This document shows, piece after piece, positions 38,003 through 49,287 of a stretch of 64,000 nucleotides of DNA. The stretch is from positions 8,127,001 through 8,191,000 of the forward strand of contig NC_135254.1 in the NCBI RefSeq assembly GCF_964204865.1. The letters run 5' to 3'. Below the pieces are notes generated by a model. That model saw only the letters and a program-made list of their open reading frames with translations. It did no database searches and had not been told where the DNA came from. The translations under genes and the position numbers were made by a program. Within the stretch, counting starts at the first letter, position 1, and each line of letters starts with the position of its first letter. This DNA is from Styela clava. Its lineage: Eukaryota > Chordata > Ascidiacea > Stolidobranchia > Styelidae.

Positions 38003-38800
38003 CGTCACTAACAAATAATTTTAGATCTGAAGGTATTATTCACTATAAAGATAAACAACTTAGTGTAGTTAGACGGACTTGAGTTTTTTTTATGCATGTG
38101 TTACTATTGTTAGTGAGTTCGATACAAAAGAGAACCTTCCGTTAAAATTTTAAATTATACTACTGGATGTGGCCCACTTCTTTTCTCCCTCCACTCTCCA
38201 TAACTGACATAGGCGGCTCTCGGGCCAAATCCGTCGCGTTGGGTGATTCAATCGCCGCATCTTATGATGCAATAAATTTCTGCTTTCAACAAATTTTGCA
38301 TGCACTACTTTTAAACACTCGATTCGACGACGTGCAATTACCCCCTTCCCCTCCGTCTTGCGCGCTTTTGTATTTGTAACTCTTTGGAATGAAATCTTTA
38401 TTTTAAAATATATACATGACCCACCACATGAGCCTTGCCCACCTCTGCTCTATATTCCCATAAATTTTGAAATATTTATTTCATCAGAATACTTTCGCAT
38501 ATATAGAAAATACAAGAAAATGCTATGAGATAATCATAAAAGAATAAAACAAACACTGGTATCTAAACAAATAAATGTGACAAAAATGTATTTCTTCCAT
38601 TTTTCTTTCGTAGAGTTCTGCAACACAATTTTTGCTTCATTTGAATATTGAACAGCAGATATATATCGCATGGATATATCGCATACGACAGCAGATTAAC
38701 TAGAGTATTGCACCAAGCGTACAATATAGGTAAATTAGAACAATGAAGTTAAAACGACACAACTTTCAAATAGCTAGGTCTGGTGATCACACTTTTTTGT
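38003..38800. other. Intergenic tract
   Basis: No gene supported. A GGGCCAAATCCGTCGCGTTGG tract near 38222 resembles the GGGCCAAATCCGGGC left arm of the hAT remnant at 503-801, so a further hAT fragment is likely at about 38160-38440. Confidence 0.4.
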
Positions 38801-39153
38801 AAGTACTCATGTAGTATGTGAACCAAGATGGCGGATACCGGAACGTAGTATGCGTACCAGGTTAGGCCATGATTTTATGGGCGCTCCGAAAGTATTCGTA
38901 CCAAGATGACGCACAGCCTGAACAACCCTAACCTGGTACACACACTATGTTCAGTTTGTGCGCCATCTTGGTACGAATACTTCGGGAGCACCATTTTATG
39001 TACAGGTACTACGGGAGCCACTTGGCTAGTCCCCTAACTCGTAATTGAACTAAAATAAGAAAAAATTGGAATAAAATTATGTTCTAACCCTAACCTGGTA
39101 CACATACTACGTTCCTGTGTCCGCCATCTTGGTTCACATACTACGGGAGCGCC
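38801..39153. mobile_element. MITE family A copy carrying a nested family C insert
   Basis: Begins AAGTACTCATGTAGTATG and ends CATACTACGGGAGCGCC. Flanks TTTTTTGT and TTTTTGTG suggest a slipped 8-bp duplication. The body is interrupted at 38880-38992 by a complete family C element. Without that insert and its duplication the host is a normal ~230-bp family A copy. Confidence 0.85.
38880..38992. mobile_element. MITE family C copy with perfect 8-bp TSD
   Basis: 113 bp, starting GGCGCTCCGAAAGTATTCG and ending GAATACTTCGGGAGCACC. The arms carry CAAGATGACGCACAGCCTG and the inverted form GTGCGCCATCTTGG. Perfect direct repeats ATTTTATG lie at 38872-38879 and 38993-39000. It is shorter than A and B but shares their termini, and is nested in a family A copy. 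Confidence 0.9.
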
Positions 39154-39481
39154 TTTTTGTGTAACCAGGTTCAACTATTGCTAAGTTATGGAAAAGTATA
39201 CATAATGTACGATGCCTAAACTTCCCGCAACATACCTTCTCATCGTGGAAATATATGGTAATTAAAAATATGGTATTTTTGTAGTATTAGCAATAATATG
39301 ACAATGGCTCAGTAACCATGCTTCTTCTGCGTAACGTAGTTTTAACATTGCCAAGATATGAAAAAATGCGTAATGTTCTATATTTGAAACACAATTCACG
39401 CATGAATACTTGCTCATCTTAGAAGCGTATATAGGAATTCAGAATATAATATGTTTGTAGGATTAGCAATAGCATAACGAC
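39154..39481. other. Short intergenic spacer between MITEs
   Basis: Contains a diverged internal duplication: the block from about 39175-39300 (TTGCTAAGTTATGGAAAA, ...AGTATTAGCAATAA) recurs at about 39350-39478 (TTGCCAAGATATGAAAAA, ...GGATTAGCAATAG). No gene. Confidence 0.45.
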
Positions 39482-39717
39482 GGTGCTCCCGAAGTATGCG
39501 AACCAAGATGGCGGACATCGGAACGTAACATGGGTAATAGGTTAGGGTTAGGCGATAATTTTTTTCCAATTTTCCTTATTTTAGTCCTATTATCAGTTCG
39601 AAGACTAGCCAAAAGCTTCCCGTAGTATTTATAACTGAAATTATGGCCTAACCCTAACCTAGTACACATATTACATTCCGATGTCCGCCATCTTGGTTCG
39701 CATACTTCGGGAGCCCC
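39482..39717. mobile_element. MITE family A copy
   Basis: 236 bp from GGTGCTCCCGAAGTATG to CATACTTCGGGAGCCCC. Duplications ATAACGAC (39474-39481) and ACAACGAC (39718-39725) match at 7 of 8. Both arms have the GATGGCGGACATCGGAACG block and its complement. Confidence 0.87.
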
Positions 39718-39886
39718 ACAACGACTCTAATTTTATTATGACATACATAAATGCCTTAAATCGGAAAATAATACGATTTGACCTTCACTACCTGAAAGAC
39801 ATTAATCGCTACATTTTATTATCATTTCTCCCAAGTTGTTTAAAAGCCATAACGTATTCTCTAACCAAAGGAATGATAAAATAATT

Positions 39887-40121
39887 GTCGCTCTCGTAGT
39901 ATGTAAACCAAGATGGCGGACACCGGAACAAAGTGTGTGTACCAGGTTAGGGTTAGGCCATAATTTTATTCCAATTTTCCTTATTTCAGTTATATTACGA
40001 GTTCGGGGACTAGCCAAGTGACTCCGTAGTATTTGTACCTGGAATTATGGCCTAATCCTAACCTGGTACACATACTACGTTCAGGTGTCCGTCATCTTGG
40101 TTCACATACTCTGAGAGTACC
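39887..40121. mobile_element. MITE family A copy with perfect 8-bp TSD
   Basis: 235 bp from GTCGCTCTCGTAGTATG (left end mutated) to CATACTCTGAGAGTACC. Perfect direct repeats AAATAATT lie at 39879-39886 and 40122-40129. It lies about 100 bp from the stop codon of the ZP-domain gene, so it is probably within or next to that gene's 3' untranslated region. Confidence 0.88.
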
Positions 40122-40223
40122 AAATAATTTCCTACCGATTTTACTCAAAACATCAAATCAAAAATGAAACTTTTCGCAATAAATAGAAAATATCCACCTT
40201 TTTTATAATATTATATTTTAACA

Positions 40224-43200
40224 CTAGTTCATCATTTCGTTATGGATGACTGGGTTTGGTATGACAACAGGTTCCCCTTCACTGCGTAAATGTGTTTTTG
40301 GGTCACGTGATCTTCGACGACAATTTATATAAACTGCAACAACAACTCCGAGAAGAATGAGAGCGATTACTAAAACAACTCCAACTGCTATTAATATTGT
40401 TGTCTTCGAGTCTGTACCTATGAAATAAGAAAGTTACAAAACTATAAGTGATACTATAACATATAAAATGGTTTGAGCCAAGTTTATTTCACCAATCAGT
40501 AAAATATCAATCATGGACAAAAATTGAGAAAATAACTGGGGGAAGGGAAGAACCAAAGCTGATCATTGAACAGTGACAGCCAAGGTTCTAATATCTAATT
40601 GGAAAGATTGGGAATCAGGCTTCGCCATAATGTTATAAGTTATTATCGCGAGTTTATAGGTTGTTATTATATATATAGAGGATTTAAACCGCAACATTCA
40701 CCTAATTTAAAAAGATTTAAATGGAATTTCTACTTGCTAAATTGTCGACAAACTGGTACACAGACAGGCCTCGAACTTGTAATAAATCTGAAATAAGCAA
40801 TCGGAATAAATATATGGCCTGACCCAAACCTGGTACACATACTACGGGGGTAAACTTTAAAATATGGATGCGATTCAAACCTATTTCACCCATTGGATAC
40901 ACCTTGGAGATAGTGGTTGGCCTTTGAAATAAAACTAAGCACACCTTGGCAATAGATGAATTATATCATCAAAATGAGGGGTAAGCAAAATTTATCAACT
41001 CTTCTACAACGAAACTTACGTTCATTGTCACGTTTCCTATCTTCCGGGTTTACGTAAATTTTTTCGTTTCCAAAACTGATGACGTTGTTTTCCAATTCAT
41101 TATCGTCCCATCCCGCTTCCTTCACATAAACTGGCCCAAATGTGATTCGCGTTCCGTCTTCGTCCATAGAAAGAGATCTGGCAAATCTGTAAGGCAAAAG
41201 CAATAAAAGTTTGTAAAGCTATAAATAAATGATACTCTAACTAAGATTGCGGTGTGACTACACTAAAAGTTTGGGCTTATACTGCAGAAAAGCATGATAG
41301 TTATTTTAGAACTGTTACAGAGCCTTCCAGTTCGTCATGCGAGCGAAAGCAGCATTTTGGACAGTTACTGTATAATGCAGTCCAGGTGTTTTACATGAAA
41401 GTGCACTCGGTTACCCAGTCACTAAACTTCATAAGTTAGAATCGAACATTTCGTTCTATTTTTAGCTATACTAAAACCCACATTAGGAGGTTGTCAGCTG
41501 AGATTTCAATTGATTGTGAGTGTGAGTGAAAAGAAATAATGGATTGTAAAGATAGGCTGCAACAGTATATGATGTCCTAACTGTGGTATGATTTGTACTA
41601 AAAAAAAATTGAGCGTACACCGCATGAAAGCGAAGTCAAATTGCCCGGCAGTTCGCAATCTGAAAGAAAGAGCCTATACACCAACCGTTTGGTATCTTGC
41701 GCAGGGACTGTATAAGTAAGTCAAGGTGTTTTACACGAAAGTACACCCAGTTACATAGTCACTAACTTCATAATTTAGAATCGACGACTTCGCTCTATTT
41801 TTAGCTTTACTATACCCAGGCGGTAAGAGACAAACAGACAAAAATTAAGTACCTCACAGACCTTAAAATCATTTTTATTCATCACTAATTAATTTATGGC
41901 GAAAAGCAGGATGACCGCCAGTGTTAGCGTAATGAAATAGGGAATAATGGTAGAAATCAGGTTTCAGACAATATTTGATTTCGCTTCTTTTCATGGATTA
42001 CTGAGCTGCTATATAGATAGCAATCAAGCCGACGACAGCGATGCGTATTGTCAGTCAAGTACGCTGTTGAACGCTTGAGACTGAAATTCAGCCACCCAGC
42101 GTTTTAAAATGTTACCTTCCAGTGCCTCCGTTCTCACAGGTGCAGTAATCAGGGTAAGCAGTTGCATTACAAACATTCACGATACAGTGCATGTAAATCT
42201 CCTCCATCGAGTCTTTCCACTTGAACATTTGAAAACAAAATCGAGCAAAATCCCCCTCCCCATTGCTGATAATGTCGGTAGTCGGATCGTCTTTACATCT
42301 GTGAATAATAGAATGTATTGCGTCAAAAAAGAGGAAAATTTTGTTGAAATTACAAAAATATTGCTTGCTACAATGTCGGGTCGATTTCACACGTAACTAG
42401 CACACTTTTCCAGTCAGTTTAATTTTATTTAATTAAAGAATAGTCATATTTGGTCTTGCTACGGCGTCCGTGCATTTTTCGCATACGGATCTACTTGACC
42501 AAAGTCAAGTCGGCTTACTAAAAAATGGACACAAAGTCATAGGCATAGAGTAATAAAAGTTATAGTCTCGCATAACCCAACTGATAGTAGTTTAGGTTTA
42601 CTTGTGCAATGTGCCAAACAATTCAGGGACCTCCTGAAATATGCGCACCAAGATGGCGCACAACCTGAAGTCAGGTTGTGTACCAGGTTAGGGTTCAGGT
42701 TGTGCGACATCTTGGTGCGCATTCTTCAGGAGCACCCAATTCAGTAATATAAAATTGATTGATTCTATGTAGGAGCAAAAGAGTTATGTTGTGTGGTTAT
42801 TGATCGTGTAAACTGAAGCAAAAATAAGTCTTACTTTTCAGAGACCAAGTAATGTGCATCTCCCGATCCATCACGTTTGGTTGAAGCCCAACATTCTTTA
42901 TTTGTCAAAACTAGGTCCTGCGGCATCACGTTCTGTAGTTCTGTAGCTGAAAACGAAGTATATTTTATCCAGTCAGTAAACATCAATAATACACAAATCA
43001 CCAAAAAAACAGAATGTAGTTCTCTACTGGGGAAAAGAAACCTCGTGAACCAAAGATTGTTGTCGAGCAGTGGCACCCGATGTTTCAATATCCAATTGAA
43101 AGTTAAATGATAGGGAACGAGTATGGTGAGTTTACCAACTAACTTCGCTCATTAGATATTATATTAAAGAGTCTTCAGTCCACCGGGCAATCAATGCTGG

Positions 43201-45899
43201 AAAGTTTTTAGAAATGATAAACTAATAATACGATCCCCCATTACATACAGGTATGAACTATTTAACCAAAAGTTAGGAATTTTAAGAGTCAATCGAGCTT
43301 TTGTTAATGAAGATATAATCAATTTTTTGATGCCGGTTAGGTTCTTCGTCGACTCCCGAGTATGTACATATGTCTAACTTAGAATAAGATTGCTGCAGTA
43401 TTTGAATTCTTAGGTATCGTACAAGCAACCGGCTGATAAACTTTGTCGAAATTGTATAAAACAACTTTAAAGAGCACTTTCACAATAAATAATTTAAAAT
43501 TTAACTCACAGACACAAACTTGGTCTTCAATTGCTACCACCGGCCTAGCACCATATCTATCTTCGTCGGCGAAACTAGAAGATTTATACAAGTTCATATC
43601 CACTCTGAAGGTCCCATAACTTGTCTCGAAGTCCACAGTGCTATAAGAATATGAAAGCAGAAACGTTAAAATAGGGAATTAGGAAAAAAAGGAAGAGATA
43701 TATTTGAAAGACTCACGTTACATAAGGTGTTATTTCTCCAAACGAAACAATATATTTGTCTTGGTAAGTACATTTAAAATCGAGCAACACCAGAGGTCGC
43801 TCAATAGTTTCGCCAAGCTGATTCCAAACCACTTGTTGCTGGAAGACATAGTCATCGCCTGTATGCTGTGTTTGAAATGATATTTTATGTGAAATCAACT
43901 GTCTGGATTGTAATTTTATTTGAGACATATTCAAGAAAAGGCCAATCCTTTGCCCCAAAGAATGTGAATTTCCGTGAGCGAATTTATGTGACACTCACGA
44001 AGTACCAAGCTTCATGAAAACAGTCGTAAAATAAGCAGACACGTCCAAGAAGTACCAAGTATCATTATATTAAAGTCTACCGTCCATGTAGAAAAATCAG
44101 TTTAGTTGGGAAATAAAAACAATTGATACACATCAAATCCGATTATCACCGCATAGACTAAATTATCTTCAAAACTATTAGGCGAATGAACACGTACCAC
44201 TTCGTTTTGGAAAAACCTTCCAACCCATTGTCTGTACGCTATATTTTTGTTTGCTCTTCTGATTCCAAAGTCAGTTTTTATTTGTTTGTTTTAGAACTAC
44301 TTTATCGTCTGTTGCTGATTGCGAAATCAAAATAAACTTATACTTATATACTTTGAAAACTAAGGAATACTGAATTTATACAAGCAAAACAAGTTATTTA
44401 TTGATACAATATGATAATACAACACAAACTTAATCAACAAAAGTCTTTGGTCACATACATGCATGAAAATCTGTTTAAAAAAGTATAGAAAGTCGAAACG
44501 TTCGCCTATGTTTCCATTTATATCTCAATGTCACCTTATTGTCATAGTAACAGAAATAATCAGAAAACAGAAGTTTGCGCTTGTGTTGTAGTAATAGTAT
44601 ATTTTTAAAATATATTTACCGTGATCTCCACACCACATTCCTTGAAAGGTGCATTAATCTTGAGATAGTATCCTCCAGATGTGCTCACAGCTTTACATTC
44701 CGGAGCATTCAAAAAATGGATGAAGTCAGGTGAACTCGAAAGTCCTTGTTCCGTAACAATACGCTCATCGATGAAAATGTCGATGGTTTTATTTCTGCAT
44801 AATACTTCTGGTTGCGCTGTAAGATATTTATGAGAAAGATGAAATTTCAGTGATTTCAGTCAATAACCTGATACTTATAGAATATCGAATCAAAAGGAAG
44901 GGTTCAATTTTCATTTCTAGCAACACACGGGTAGCAAAACGGCTAGGTAATTACTGAAAAGTAAGAGTTAAAGAAATTATGAGTGCAGTGCGAAATTGAC
45001 ATCATACTTGCGCACCCCAATTGTGAATCATATTCGTTCGCTCATTCACCAAAAACGAAAAAACTCAATGATATCATTGTGAAGGTATTCTTAAATTGAA
45101 CAGGACTTTATATAACCCTCCACATATTCTAAGATTTAGATCACAAATACGTTTTCAGAACATCTGCTCAAGACAAAAGTTTAATTACAACATTCCAATA
45201 GCTAAACCTCAGAGCAGCCTAACAGTTTCATTCATTAAAATATCTCAGGTTTTCCGATGCCAAAGTAGCCCATGCCAATGACCCTAACCAGTGGTGGCAA
45301 TCAGGGAGTACGTGAGAATCCGTTCTTGGAATGTAGCAATCCCAGCGATCCCGTTCTTGTACTTTTGTTTTAATTTAGCCTAGTTTTCTGAAATGGAGGA
45401 ATCTCTTGTTAGGGAGTTCGATGCAAACAGAACCTGTTTTTAAAATTACGAATTCCACAACGGACGATGTACAGTAGTAATTGAAGAGACATTGTGCGTA
45501 CCATCCTAATATTACTACACACTAGGGGCGTAGCCAGAAATTTTCAAGGGGAGGGGGGGGTTCTAATAAAAAAAATATAATTATCAAGTTGGACCAAATT
45601 AGATAGCGGGACCGACCGAAAGCCGGAAGACGTGGGTTTCAAGAGTCTTCATTATTTAGTTTTTTTACATTTTAAAAGGAATCCCCCCTCCGTGGCTACG
45701 CCCTGCTACTCACAGTTGCCTCATTTTTTGTGTTTTGAGATGTTAACCTTATAAAAAGTCTCAAAAAGACAAACTACTTAATACATACGTAAGTTACAGT
45801 GGATTCCGGTCCAGTTATCATCACAAATGCATTTAGTTGAACTTCCGTCGTCCGTGTCTGTAGTGCATCGCCCATAGACGCAGGGGTTTGGGTCGCAGC
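40224..45899 (-). CDS. EGF plus zona pellucida (ZP) domain single-pass membrane protein, 5' incomplete
   Basis: Eight coding exons, read right to left: 45789-45899, 44620-44816, 43717-43865, 43510-43640, 42835-42946, 42116-42298, 41020-41186, 40224-40417. Every junction is GT-AG and in phase; 413 residues are visible. Exon 1 seen here is one EGF domain (CDPNPC...GRC...CICDDNWTG.HC). The next two form ZP-N with its four cysteines (VLCRN, PECKA, KECGV, FKCTY). Then comes ZP-C (MNLYKSSSF, ECWAS, KCKDD, FCFQMFKW, MHCIVNVC, YCTC). RFAR at the 42116/41020 exon junction is a candidate furin site, and ITFGPVYV resembles an external hydrophobic patch. A membrane segment (TILIAVGVVLVIALILLGV) and a tail of about 35 residues follow, starting NCRRRSRD. 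Such proteins polymerise extracellularly (uromodulin, OIT3). The signal peptide and upstream exons were not found. Confidence 0.88.
40745..40853. mobile_element. MITE family B fragment in a ZP-gene intron
   Basis: Partial copy beginning ACTGGTACACAGACAGG, with CTCGAACTTGTAATA and CGGAATAAATATATGGCC, ending CATACTACGGGGGTA. It lies in the last intron of the ZP-domain gene. The left half of the element is absent. Confidence 0.65.
41340..41825. repeat. Tandem duplication inside a ZP-gene intron
   Basis: About 41355-41475 and 41705-41825 share GACTGTATAA.GCAGTCCAGG-like words, GTGTTTTACA.GAAAGT.CAC, GTTAC..AGTCACTAA, CTTCATAA.TTAGAATCGA and TTCG.TCTATTTTTAGCT, spaced about 355 bp apart. The copies are diverged and have no coding potential. 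Confidence 0.6.
42627..42736. mobile_element. MITE family C copy with perfect 8-bp TSD
   Basis: 110 bp from GGACCTCCTGAAATATG to ATTCTTCAGGAGCACC. Perfect direct repeats CAATTCAG lie at 42619-42626 and 42737-42744. The arms contain CAAGATGGCGCACAACCTG and its complement. It lies in an intron of the ZP-domain gene, 99 bp from the exon starting at 42835. Confidence 0.9.
45523..45705. mobile_element. hAT-like MITE with GGGGCGTAGCCA ends in a ZP-gene intron
   Basis: 183 bp, starting TAGGGGCGTAGCCAG and ending GTGGCTACGCCCTG (inverted CAGGGCGTAGCCA). Flanks CTACACAC (45515-45522) and CTACTCAC (45706-45713) match at 7 of 8. Subterminal G/C runs (GGGGAGGGGGGG and CCCCCCTCC) are mirror images. It lies between the EGF exon and the first ZP exon. 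Confidence 0.8.
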
Positions 45900-47768
45900 C
45901 TAAAATTTACAAAGTTATTTTGGGTGGGTTCTGTTTGTGTTCGAAGGCAACTATAAAATTACTCGAAAATACTTACCAAACGAAGACTTTAAGAGAAGAA
46001 AAGTAAAAATAATAAATCTAAACATATCTGTTTTAAATCTGTATAGAAGAAAAGCAGAAGTTAATAACCGTTTTTCGTTTCGGTATTTTATTTTATACGC
46101 GGATTCTGAATTCAAAATCATTTCCCGTATTTGGAAAGCAAAATCTCACAATTTTTTTTTCTATTTATGGTTGGTTCGTTCATTGTTAAAATTTGAAAAT
46201 GCATACAATTAACCTTTAAAAATGTCTAAAGACTCAAAAACAGGGAAGCCAGTGAAACAATTTTTTTTTTAAAATTTGATTCTATATTAAAATTCTATTG
46301 ATGAAGCAGTGTTCAGAGTTTTTGTATTTGACGATCTATAGGCGTAGCAGAGATATAAATTCTTAGGTCTTTCAATGTATTCTTGAACGATTTACTGAAA
46401 ACAGATTTTCTCTGGCTTGTTAGTCTGTATTGTTGGGTGTCAGCGGCTGCTTCTATCTAACCTTGTTCGGTGAAAAGGGCACGAGTCAGCGTCGTATTCC
46501 GACATCATACAAACCACCCCAATATTCAAAATTTTGGCTGGCTCCGTTTTGTGACGGAGCCGTCTACTGCTACATTACCTATCGTCCGGACTACCGGAGT
46601 GAAAAAGTTCCTCTTGCCTCCTAGTGAATATTAATCCTTTTTATATTGATACACAGCGCTTAAGTGAAACTTAATTCTCAACCTGTGATTTGGTTCTCGA
46701 TGGTTTTTGCCCTAATGCAAAGCGCAAATGCATACCGTTACTTCAATACAATAATTGGATACTACATTGTATACATAAGCCGTTAAATGCGGGTAATCTT
46801 TCCGAAATATTATAATATTCTCGTATGACGGTAACAATTACAATATTAAATTTTTTCGTCAGAAAATTACCTTCTAATTATATATATATATATATATAAT
46901 TCAATGGTAGCCTATCAAGTCAATGAATTTACTACTACTTTGGCGTTGGAAACACTCGCAACTGCTTCCAAGACTATAGTCTTGATAAAATGCCCTTTAA
47001 GAATTGCTCATTCACTAAACCCAGGGGGTCTCCCTTTTGAAATGTAAAATGAAGCATTTTTTCAGTATAAAACAGAGGAAATCTATAAACTCTTAAAAAC
47101 CCACGGACCTGCTGATAGATGATAGAAAGATCGATTCAATTCTACGTTCTATGCATTTACAATGCATGATGCCAAAGATTTCAAACAAAGGCCTGAAAGG
47201 ATTAAGAAAGTTGAAAAAAGCAACTACACCTAAATCTAATGCTATAAATTTTGGACAACACTAACGTAACGGGAACCGTTTCATCTACGAGTAAAGCAAG
47301 CTGCTGTATGCACGCACTATGTAATATTTATATTTGCCCCGGAAATGCCACGAAATGTGTAGTTGATATTTGAGCCATAAATTAAACATAAGAAACAATA
47401 TTCAAATTACGATTCTACGGGGAAATTGTCTCATTTATGTCCTTTCCTAGAGCTGTTAAGATACCTGACGTGTTTACGCGTACATCGGTCTTTAATGTAT
47501 CCCATAGTAGGCTTTCTAAACGAGTCATATAATATACTGTATCAAATAAATCGTTCAGTTGCTTCCGCGTAAGACGGTTTATAATCTGGCGATTAAAAAT
47601 AACACATTGTAGCTATATGATTGTTTTTATATTGACAGAGTAGCGGACATACAAACTCAGTGAACAGTAGAAACAGGTTTCGATACCAAATATCAAAATT
47701 TGCAAACACTATATATGACATTCTAATGATATTATTTTCGAATTCCTTCTATTATGATTGAAATAAAC
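45900..47768. other. Upstream of the visible ZP-gene exons; no exon recognised
   Basis: Must be intron or 5' flank of the ZP gene. A GGCTCCGTTTTGTGACGGAGCC hairpin-like pair occurs near 46541-46562 inside a 64-codon plus-strand frame (46430-46624) that I cannot assign. A (TA)n microsatellite occupies about 46877-46899. I searched by eye for a signal-peptide exon ending in phase 1 and found none convincing. Confidence 0.35.
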
Positions 47769-47993
47769 GGTGACCGTACATTTGAACCCACGTACATTTG
47801 AACTATGTACATTTGAACCCATGTGTATATCCGCGGGTTCAATCTATATGCGGGTGCTAAAACCCATGGGTTAGGGTTAGTATGAGTTCAAATATCCTAA
47901 AACAAAGAAATTTCCATATAGGAGCAATAATAGTATGTATGCAGGTGCAATTGTCGTGGGTTAAGATGTGCGTGGTTTAAATGTAATGGAACC
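47769..47993. mobile_element. MITE family D with perfect 8-bp TSD
   Basis: 225 bp, starting GGTGACCGTACATTTGAACC and ending TTAAATGTAATGGAACC. Perfect direct repeats AAATAAAC lie at 47761-47768 and 47994-48001. Inside are repeated words GTACATTTGAACCCA and GGTGCAATTG. A fragment of the same family is at 61069-61141. Confidence 0.85.
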
Positions 47994-48084
47994 AAATAAA
48001 CAAGAGAGTGGTCGGGGTCGTGTCGCTTGGCCGATTGAAGCCGTGTACCCATAAAAAAATAAAAATATAGCAAAATTTTAGATG

Positions 48085-48255
48085 AAATGTCAGATCTCTT
48101 ATAGAATTCATAGAAAATATAAAAATAAAAAAAGTGATAGCATTAGTTTCAAAGCAATTGGGCCACTAGTCAATGAGAAAAGTGATTTTTTTTCATAAGG
48201 TTTCAAGAGGAAGAACAACAACAACATAACAACAAAATTATTCATAGTTCATTTC
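48085..48255. repeat. Dispersed repeat, CAACAACAACA-tailed (copy 1)
   Basis: Shares ordered words with 59815-59965: GTGATAGC, AAAGCAATTGG.C.A.TAGT, GAAAAG.GATTTTTT, and an AACAACAACA...AACAAAA tail. The two copies are in the same orientation and strongly diverged. The element class is unclear. Confidence 0.5.
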
Positions 48256-48905
48256 GTGCCCAAATGAAACGTAACAAGCTATCATAGTAACAAATTCTGT
48301 CCTATTTTTGTTGGAGGCCACATGAAGTTGACGCTAAATGTGTGAGTATCAAGATCCGAGCCTGAATCACTGTGATTGACATACAAACTAAAAATAATTA
48401 AATTCGGAAGCTTAATATTCAATGATGCTAGCTCGCGACAAAAAATATTGATCAAATTGGCACCCGACGGTTCTATTCCCGTCGCATTCTTGGATGCTCA
48501 AAGTGGTTTTCTATCTTTATCTACAGAAAATCTGACACGAGGACATTGAAGTTATTCCATATTTACAACGACCCCACAACTAGCTCGGGCAGATAGTTGT
48601 CGATATTATCCCGGGTGTTCCAGATTTTAAGTACACAAATTTATTCCGCTATTTTCCGTATTGATATATAATCCAAAGCTAAACACCAATTTCCTATGCC
48701 ATTCGTGTCTCCTAATAAAATCACCCGACTGTGAACGTGGTATTGCATGTTTATAAGAACAATAAAGAATTTTGCAGCAATAAAGATTTCTTTATTGCTC
48801 TTTTACGACGTCCTAATCAATCAATATTCGTTACTTGCTACACAATACAGTGATTTATTTTGCGACACACGGTGCAGTTATACTGCGTTTTCGCATCGAC
48901 TAACC

Positions 48906-49279
48906 CAGTAGTTCCCAAACTTTTTATTATCGTTTCCCCTGAATCGAATTACCGTAAGCTCAATAACCCCTTTTATAAAAATACAGTAATAATATCGTTA
49001 TCCCTTTTTTGTCCAAAAATGATGATAATAACAACTTCTGATCCGACTCTAAGATGCTAAACTTGAGCTAGAACAACATTTCAGTCTACAATCTGTACGA
49101 TGAAGTATTGTTAATATGTCCTTATGAATCATGTGACTAGGCTCACTGACTAAAAGAAAGCATTAGATGCCCAACTTTCGGCAGACTAGTTAATTGTTAA
49201 ATCAGCGAACGCCTGGATTACCTCCTAAAATTACAAAATCACCCCTTTGGGGGTAATTACCCTTAGTTTGGAACCACCG
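48906..49279. mobile_element. hAT-like element CAGTAGTTCCCAAAC
   Basis: 374 bp, starting CAGTAGTTCCCAAACTTTT and ending TTAGTTTGGAACCACCG. Flanks GACTAACC (48898-48905) and GACTAATC (49280-49287) match at 7 of 8. The frame at 48860-49060 runs across it and is spurious. Confidence 0.8.
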
Positions 49280-49287
49280 GACTAATC

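Noticed and set aside
39895..39970. Telomere-like GGTTAGGGTTAGG in many repeats
   Set aside because: It is a fixed internal word of MITE families A-C (only two units) in unique surroundings, not an interstitial telomere array.
46430..46624. 64-codon plus-strand frame with hairpin
   Set aside because: Considered as a missing ZP-gene exon on the other strand, but neither strand gives an in-phase, domain-like peptide.
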